This document shows, one piece after another, positions 4,299 to 8,644 of a stretch of 8,644 nt of DNA. Every line of letters starts with the position of its first letter. Within the stretch, counting starts at the first letter, position 1. The position numbers were made by a program, and so were the translations under genes. This stretch comes from Chitinophagaceae bacterium (GTDB taxonomy: Bacteria; Bacteroidota; Bacteroidia; Chitinophagales; Chitinophagaceae): NCBI GenBank assembly GCA_019454915.1, contig JACFNM010000176.1, positions 1 through 8,644 on the forward strand, written 5' to 3'. Under the pieces are notes generated by a model. The model was not told the DNA's origin. It saw nothing but the letters and a program-made list of their open reading frames with translations, and made no database searches.

Positions 4299-7235
4299 AT
4301 GAGAAGAATAATTTGGATAGTTATCGCTTTTCAATCTTTTTCTCTTTACGGACAAAATAAAAAACCTCTTGATCATTCGGTTTATGACAACTGGCAATCA
4401 ATAGGAGAGCGTAAAATCAGCCGGGACGGGAAGTGGGTTCTCTATTCAGTGGATGTGCAGGAAGGTGATAATACGATGGTGCTGCAATCAGCAGATGGAA
4501 AGTACAAAGAAACTATCCCAAGAGGCTACCAGGCGGCTTTTACGGAAGACGGTAAATACATGGTATGTAAAATAAAGCCTCCTTTCCAGGCGCAAAGAGA
4601 AGCTAAAATAAAAAAGAAGGCTGCAAAAGATTTTCCGAAAGATTCGCTTGTTATCCTGGAATTGGGTAAAGGGATCGTATTGAAGGAAGCGCGCGTAAAA
4701 TCCTATAAATTACCCGAAAAGAATGGCGAATGGATAGCCTGGTTATTGGAAGAGCCCTTACCCGATAGCGTATCGGAGAGTAAGGAAAAGACGGCGCTCA
4801 TGTCCGCCTTAGAGTCTGCGAAAAGGAGCAGAGAAGAAACGACCCCCGAACAAATGAAGCAACGACAGAAGATCGAGCAGCCGCGGTCTATATATGAAGG
4901 CGCTGACGAAGACGACGCTTTGGCGAAAATGGATCGTGGCAGACAATGGCAGGATACAGCCACAAAAAAAGAAAAAGGGACGAAGCTTGTGATCTATAAC
5001 CTTCAGGAGCGTTCAGTGCAGAAGTTAGAGAACGTGAAGGAATATCTGTGGAGCAAGACGGCTAATATCCTGGTGGCAGAAACCACCCTATCGGAAGACA
5101 GTTTGCAAAAACCTGCTGTTTTTGTATATCGAACAGGAGAGCGCCGATGGGGTACTATATTAAATGGCGGAAACAGTTTTAAACAATTTGCGATAGATGA
5201 AGAAGGGTACCGCGTAGCTTTCATTGCAGAACGGGACAGCGGCGTTAATGCACAGCAGCGTTTTTATAAACTCTGGTATTGGCAGAATGGTTATGACACC
5301 GCTCAAATAGTAGCAGACAAAAATACGGTGGGTATGCCCGTAGGCTGGAGCATTAGTGAAAACGCGAAGGTTTATTTTAGTAAATCAGGGAAGCGCCTCT
5401 TTGCGGGTACGGCGCCGGCTCAACCACCGAAGGACACCTCGCTTGTTGATATAGACCTGGTAAAAGTGGACGTGTGGAACTATAAGGATGACTACCTGCA
5501 GACAATGCAACTGAAAAACCTGGATAAGGACCTGAAGAAATACTATCTCGCAATGATTAATTTGACCTCAGGAGATTTCATTCAGTTGGCGGATGAGAAA
5601 ATTCCTGAAGTAGTGCAGGGCAGGGAAGGAGATGGCGACTTCTTTGTAGGCATCACGGATGTGGGCAAACGAATTCCGATGCAATGGGAGGGGAGGACAC
5701 TCAAGGATATCTATGTTATCAACCCGCTGAATGGTTCAAGGAAGCGAATCAAAGAAAATTTATCTGCGGGTGCGGGCATATCTCCGGGTGGTCAATATGC
5801 TTTTTGGTACGACCCGAAACTGCGGCAATATTTTACCTGGAAAGATGGAAAGACAAGAGATATCTCTTCCCGTGTAAAGGTAAAATGGCATGATGAAGAG
5901 TTCGATATGCCTACTGACCCTACGGCTTATGGCGTGATGGGCTGGACGGAGGATGATAAGAGTATTCTTCTTTATGATCGCTATGATATCTGGCAGCTAA
6001 GCCCGGAGGGCGCCGGGGCGGCAACTAACCTCACTTTGGGTTTAGGCCGCAAGAACAAAGTGGTCTATAGATATATTAAGACGGATCCGGAAGAAAGGTT
6101 TATTGCAAGTGACCGGCAAGTGTTGCTTCACCAGTTTTCCGAGCAAAATAAAAATTCGGGTTTTGCTGCACTCAGCCTGCATAAACCTTCCCAGCCTGGT
6201 TCTCTCCTGTACGGAGCTTTCGCGGTGAGCGGCGTTAATCTTCTGAAAGCGAAGAACAGTGATGTATATATTTATACGAGGGAAACTTATGTCAGCCCTC
6301 CTGACCTTTACGTCAACATCCACTGGAAAGATGAAAAGAAGCTCAGTTCAATCAACCCCCAACAGAGTGAATACAACTGGGGGACGGCAGAATTATTTCA
6401 CTGGAAAGCGTATAATGGAAAAATGGCCACCGGTATTGTATATAAACCCGAAGATTTCAATCCTAAAAAGAAATATCCGGCGATATGTTATTTCTATGAA
6501 AGGCTCAGCGATGGGCTGAATCAGTATATACCGCCCACTCCCACACCAAGCCGTTTGAATATATCTTTTTTCGTAAGCCGGGGATATGTTGTCTTTGTAC
6601 CGGATATTGAATATACGATTGGCCACCCCGGCAAGAGTGCTTATAATTATATTGTAAGCGGAGCGAGGGCGCTGGTGAAAAAAGGATGGGTGGACAGTAC
6701 AAGAATGGGCTTGCAGGGACAGAGTTGGGGAGGTTATCAGACGGCTTACGTCATTACGCAAACTAAGCTGTTTAAAGCTGCCTGGGCGGGGGCGCCGGTA
6801 AGTAATATGACCAGTGCTTATGGGGGCATCCGCTGGGCTACCGGATTGAACCGGCAATTCCAATATGAGAGAACACAGAGCCGCATTGGCGCCGCATTGT
6901 GGGATAAGCCTCAGTTGTATATAGAGAATTCTCCCTTGTTTCATTTGCCAAAAGTGAACACACCTTTGGTGATCATGCATAATGATAATGATGGAGCCGT
7001 TCCCTGGTATCAGGGGATTGAATTATTTACGGGGCTGAGGCGATTAGGAAAACCGGTTTGGCTGCTCAACTATAATGGCGAGGAACATAATCTGATGCAA
7101 AGAAAAAACAGAAAAGACATCCAGATCAGAGAGCAACAATTTTTCGACTGGTTATTAAAGGGGGAACGACCACCACGCTGGCTTAGTGAGGGTATTCCTG
7201 CTACTATGAAAGGAAAAATTTGGGGGTTGGAGTAA
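4299..7235 (+). CDS. Exported S9 (prolyl oligopeptidase) family serine peptidase
   Basis: The 978-residue product begins with a signal peptide (MRRIIWIVIAFQSFSLYG, cleavage probably just before Gln19), so it should act in the periplasm or beyond. Residues about 20-690 form the beta-propeller-type region, with repeated 'SRDGKWVLYS'-like blades. This part is interrupted by a strongly charged, Lys/Glu-rich stretch at about 157-228. Residues about 695-960 are the alpha/beta-hydrolase catalytic domain. Ser809 lies in GQSWGGY, Asp898 in HNDNDGAVP and His930 in NGEEHNL, in the S9 order and spacing. The usual HGGP-like oxyanion segment is replaced by YFYERLSDG, a variant that supplies a tyrosine as in dipeptidyl-peptidase IV-type enzymes. 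The length is at the large end for S9 but matches my memory of a Bacteroidota subgroup. No C-terminal type IX sorting domain is visible. Likely role: trimming of oligopeptides or dipeptides after uptake across the outer membrane. Exact specificity (prolyl, acylaminoacyl or dipeptidyl) is not predictable. Confidence 0.92.
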   Translation: MRRIIWIVIAFQSFSLYGQNKKPLDHSVYDNWQSIGERKISRDGKWVLYSVDVQEGDNTMVLQSADGKYKETIPRGYQAAFTEDGKYMVCKIKPPFQAQREAKIKKKAAKDFPKDSLVILELGKGIVLKEARVKSYKLPEKNGEWIAWLLEEPLPDSVSESKEKTALMSALESAKRSREETTPEQMKQRQKIEQPRSIYEGADEDDALAKMDRGRQWQDTATKKEKGTKLVIYNLQERSVQKLENVKEYLWSKTANILVAETTLSEDSLQKPAVFVYRTGERRWGTILNGGNSFKQFAIDEEGYRVAFIAERDSGVNAQQRFYKLWYWQNGYDTAQIVADKNTVGMPVGWSISENAKVYFSKSGKRLFAGTAPAQPPKDTSLVDIDLVKVDVWNYKDDYLQTMQLKNLDKDLKKYYLAMINLTSGDFIQLADEKIPEVVQGREGDGDFFVGITDVGKRIPMQWEGRTLKDIYVINPLNGSRKRIKENLSAGAGISPGGQYAFWYDPKLRQYFTWKDGKTRDISSRVKVKWHDEEFDMPTDPTAYGVMGWTEDDKSILLYDRYDIWQLSPEGAGAATNLTLGLGRKNKVVYRYIKTDPEERFIASDRQVLLHQFSEQNKNSGFAALSLHKPSQPGSLLYGAFAVSGVNLLKAKNSDVYIYTRETYVSPPDLYVNIHWKDEKKLSSINPQQSEYNWGTAELFHWKAYNGKMATGIVYKPEDFNPKKKYPAICYFYERLSDGLNQYIPPTPTPSRLNISFFVSRGYVVFVPDIEYTIGHPGKSAYNYIVSGARALVKKGWVDSTRMGLQGQSWGGYQTAYVITQTKLFKAAWAGAPVSNMTSAYGGIRWATGLNRQFQYERTQSRIGAALWDKPQLYIENSPLFHLPKVNTPLVIMHNDNDGAVPWYQGIELFTGLRRLGKPVWLLNYNGEEHNLMQRKNRKDIQIREQQFFDWLLKGERPPRWLSEGIPATMKGKIWGLE

Positions 7236-7334
7236 CTTCAATCCACAGCAGGAGATACGTATTGTATTCATTATAGGTTAACATGGATAATGCCCTGATT
7301 TGATTTACTTGAAAGATAAAAAAACAGAATTAAA

Positions 7335-7934
7335 ATGAAACAATTTTTGGCGGGACTTACATTAGCTTTTTTTGTTGTTGTATCATTTTCATGGACGGCA
7401 AAACCTAAATGGATTTCGTTGTTTAATGGAAAGAATTTAAATGGATGGACAGTAAGAGGGAATGCGGAATGGAGAGTTGAGAACGGTACGATCATTGGAC
7501 AGGGCGGAAAGGGACATTTGTATGCTGCGCCCGTGCTTTCCGATTTAGAGGTGAAAGGAGAATTCAGAATAACCGATCAGGGAAAAGGTGCAAACAGCGG
7601 TTTGTATTTCAGGGCACATGAACCTGCCGATAATCCCGATGGATTTCCAAGAGGTTATGAGGCACAGATTTGTAATAGCCAGGACGCTTATACCGGATGG
7701 CTGTGGAAACCGGGCAAGCCAACAGGAAAGGCAACAGCGTTGCTTACTAAAGATGGTGAATGGTTTGAAATGAAGGTGAGGGCAGTGGGCGATAGTATTA
7801 ATATCTGGGTAAAGAATCAGCTGGTGATGAGTTATAGAGATACGGAATATAAGGAAGGCAAATTTGCCATTCAGTGCCATAATCCAGGTATGATGGTAGA
7901 AGCACGTAATTTATACTATAGAAAATTGAAATAA
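7335..7934 (+). CDS. Exported DUF1080 / 3-keto-disaccharide hydrolase-family protein
   Basis: The 199-residue product has a signal peptide (MKQFLAGLTLAFFVVVSFS, cleavage near residue 22) followed by one complete DUF1080 domain, a concanavalin/laminin-G-like jelly roll. Typical motifs are WISLFNGKNLNGW (about 31-43), WRVENGTIIGQG, GEFRITDQGKGANSGLYFR, GYEAQIC, the WLWKPGKPTGKAT loop, and the final EGKFAIQCHNPGMMVEARNLYYRKL strands. There is no lipobox cysteine, so it should be a soluble periplasmic protein. Members with known activity hydrolyse 3-keto-glycosides made by sugar dehydrogenases; others may only bind sugars. No partner oxidoreductase is in this window, so activity is inferred from the family name only. 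The start has an A-rich leader (AAAAAAACAGAATTAAA) rather than a clear Shine-Dalgarno. The gene is followed by rpiA after one base, suggesting co-transcription. Confidence 0.88.
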   Translation: MKQFLAGLTLAFFVVVSFSWTAKPKWISLFNGKNLNGWTVRGNAEWRVENGTIIGQGGKGHLYAAPVLSDLEVKGEFRITDQGKGANSGLYFRAHEPADNPDGFPRGYEAQICNSQDAYTGWLWKPGKPTGKATALLTKDGEWFEMKVRAVGDSINIWVKNQLVMSYRDTEYKEGKFAIQCHNPGMMVEARNLYYRKLK

Positions 7935-7935
7935 G

Positions 7936-8601
7936 ATGAATGCAAAACAGGCGGCCGCTTTTAAAGCAGTTGAATACGTTAAGAACGGGATGATTATTGG
8001 ATTAGGTACAGGCTCTACTGCTTACTGGGCTATTCAGTATATAGGAGAAAAAGTAAAAAACGGATTACAGATAACGGCTGTAGCTACATCTGCCGAGACA
8101 GAGAGAATTGCGCGGGAATGTGGAATCCATGTTGTACCCTTGGATGAAGTAGGAGATATTGATATTGACATTGACGGCGCTGACGAAATAGACGGTGAAA
8201 AAAATCTAATCAAAGGTGGCGGAGGCGCTTTACTTCGCGAAAAAATTGTGGCTTCAGTAAGTAAGGAATTTATTGTTATTGCCGGAAAAAATAAAAAAGT
8301 ATCATCTCTGGGCAAGTTTCCTTTACCGGTTGAGGTGTTAACCTTTGGATGGCAACACACAGCACGTCAAATAGAGGCTCTGGGTTGCCAAACATCCATC
8401 AGAAAAAAAGGGGCCGACATCTTTGTTACAGATAATGGAAACTACATCATTGATTGTCATTTTGACAAAATTGAACATCCCGGAGTACTGGAACAGAAAA
8501 TCAATAATATTCCCGGAGTAGTAGACAATGGACTGTTTGTGAAGATGGCTACCCGGGTTATCCTGGGAGATGATGACGGAACTACGGAAGAGTTGGGCTG
8601 A
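7936..8601 (+). CDS. rpiA: Ribose-5-phosphate isomerase A
   Basis: The 221-residue product is close to the usual length of RpiA (219 in E. coli). It interconverts ribose 5-phosphate and ribulose 5-phosphate in the non-oxidative pentose phosphate pathway in the cytosol. Signatures are GLGTGST (22-28, phosphate binding), TSAETERIARECGI, DIDGADEID with Asp80 and Asp83, and KGGGGALLREK with Lys93 and the catalytic base Glu102. These align one residue short of E. coli Asp81, Asp84, Lys94 and Glu103. LGKFPLPVEV and VTDNGNYIIDCHF follow in the expected order. The ATG at 7936 is separated from the preceding TAA by a single G (TAAGATG). There is no intergenic room for a ribosome site, so translation probably depends on termination-reinitiation from the DUF1080 gene or on signals inside its last codons. 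No truncation or missing key residue is seen. Confidence 0.97.
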   Translation: MNAKQAAAFKAVEYVKNGMIIGLGTGSTAYWAIQYIGEKVKNGLQITAVATSAETERIARECGIHVVPLDEVGDIDIDIDGADEIDGEKNLIKGGGGALLREKIVASVSKEFIVIAGKNKKVSSLGKFPLPVEVLTFGWQHTARQIEALGCQTSIRKKGADIFVTDNGNYIIDCHFDKIEHPGVLEQKINNIPGVVDNGLFVKMATRVILGDDDGTTEELG

Positions 8602-8627
8602 TAAGATTGGATAGAAGGAATCACCTT

Positions 8628-8644
8628 TTGAAGAATTATGTAAA
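8628..8644 (+). CDS. Possible start of a further gene, cut by the right edge
   Basis: A TTG at 8628 opens a frame reading M-K-N-Y-V before the window ends. It is preceded by AGAAGGA (8613-8619), a Shine-Dalgarno-like site with an 8-base spacer, which is unusual in this otherwise SD-poor window. The rpiA stop is only 26 bases upstream, so this could be the next operon member. With five codons visible this is only a suggestion. Confidence 0.2.

Noticed and set aside
6393..6980. 195-codon open frame on the - strand
   Set aside because: It lies entirely inside the S9 catalytic domain, whose triad and motifs are intact; its translation has no recognisable domain.
7269..7292. CATTAT...ATAATG inverted repeat after the S9 peptidase gene
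   Set aside because: Only 6 A/T-rich pairs with a 12-base loop and no U-tract; not a credible terminator or operator.
1..8644. Possibility of a novel defence, mobile or biosynthetic system
   Set aside because: All long genes belong to recognisable families, no mobile or toxin-antitoxin features are seen, and the gene order looks like ordinary chromosomal housekeeping and envelope functions.

Overview
The window reads as a piece of chromosome from a member of the Bacteroidota, most likely the Chitinophagaceae. This is judged from recalled protein style, not from a search. The signs are an OmpA-like protein with a proline-rich hinge and calcium-binding type-3 repeats, secreted proteins whose signal peptides end in 'YGQ', a tiny 'TSC' lipoprotein, weak or absent Shine-Dalgarno sites, and one promoter-like TAnnTTTG element. 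All long genes lie on the + strand. I see no tRNA, rRNA, insertion sequence, phage gene, CRISPR array or defence module.

Layout. (1) 2-1234: 3' part of an OmpA-family outer-membrane/peptidoglycan-anchoring protein that enters from the left edge. (2) 1249-1292: a perfect 19-bp hairpin terminator, followed by a 38-residue lipoprotein gene on the - strand (1306-1422). The two genes converge on the hairpin, which can serve both. (3) 1423-1678: a divergent intergenic region with no supported gene and a possible promoter at its right end. (4) 1679-2449: a DEDDh (DnaQ-like) 3'-5' exonuclease with a small extra C-terminal domain. (5) 2516-3298: a polyprenol-phosphate mannosyltransferase-type family 2 glycosyltransferase starting at TTG. 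(6) 3378-4259: a ten-helix DMT/EamA transporter. (7) 4299-7235: a large exported S9 (prolyl oligopeptidase) family peptidase with a complete Ser-Asp-His triad. (8) 7335-7934: an exported DUF1080 (3-keto-disaccharide hydrolase family) protein. (9) 7936-8601: ribose-5-phosphate isomerase A, one base after the previous stop. A possible next gene start sits at the right edge.

Together the genes cover envelope structure (OmpA, lipoprotein, polyprenol-P-mannose synthesis), nucleic-acid processing, small-molecule transport, periplasmic peptide and sugar breakdown, and the pentose phosphate pathway. The exonuclease-to-rpiA stretch is co-oriented with short gaps (39-99 bp, and 1 bp before rpiA), so partial operons are plausible, but only the DUF1080-rpiA pair is tight enough to argue for coupling. 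I found no convincing undescribed system. The most notable items are the tiny lipoprotein, the shared convergent terminator, the two-domain exonuclease and the DUF1080-rpiA coupling.
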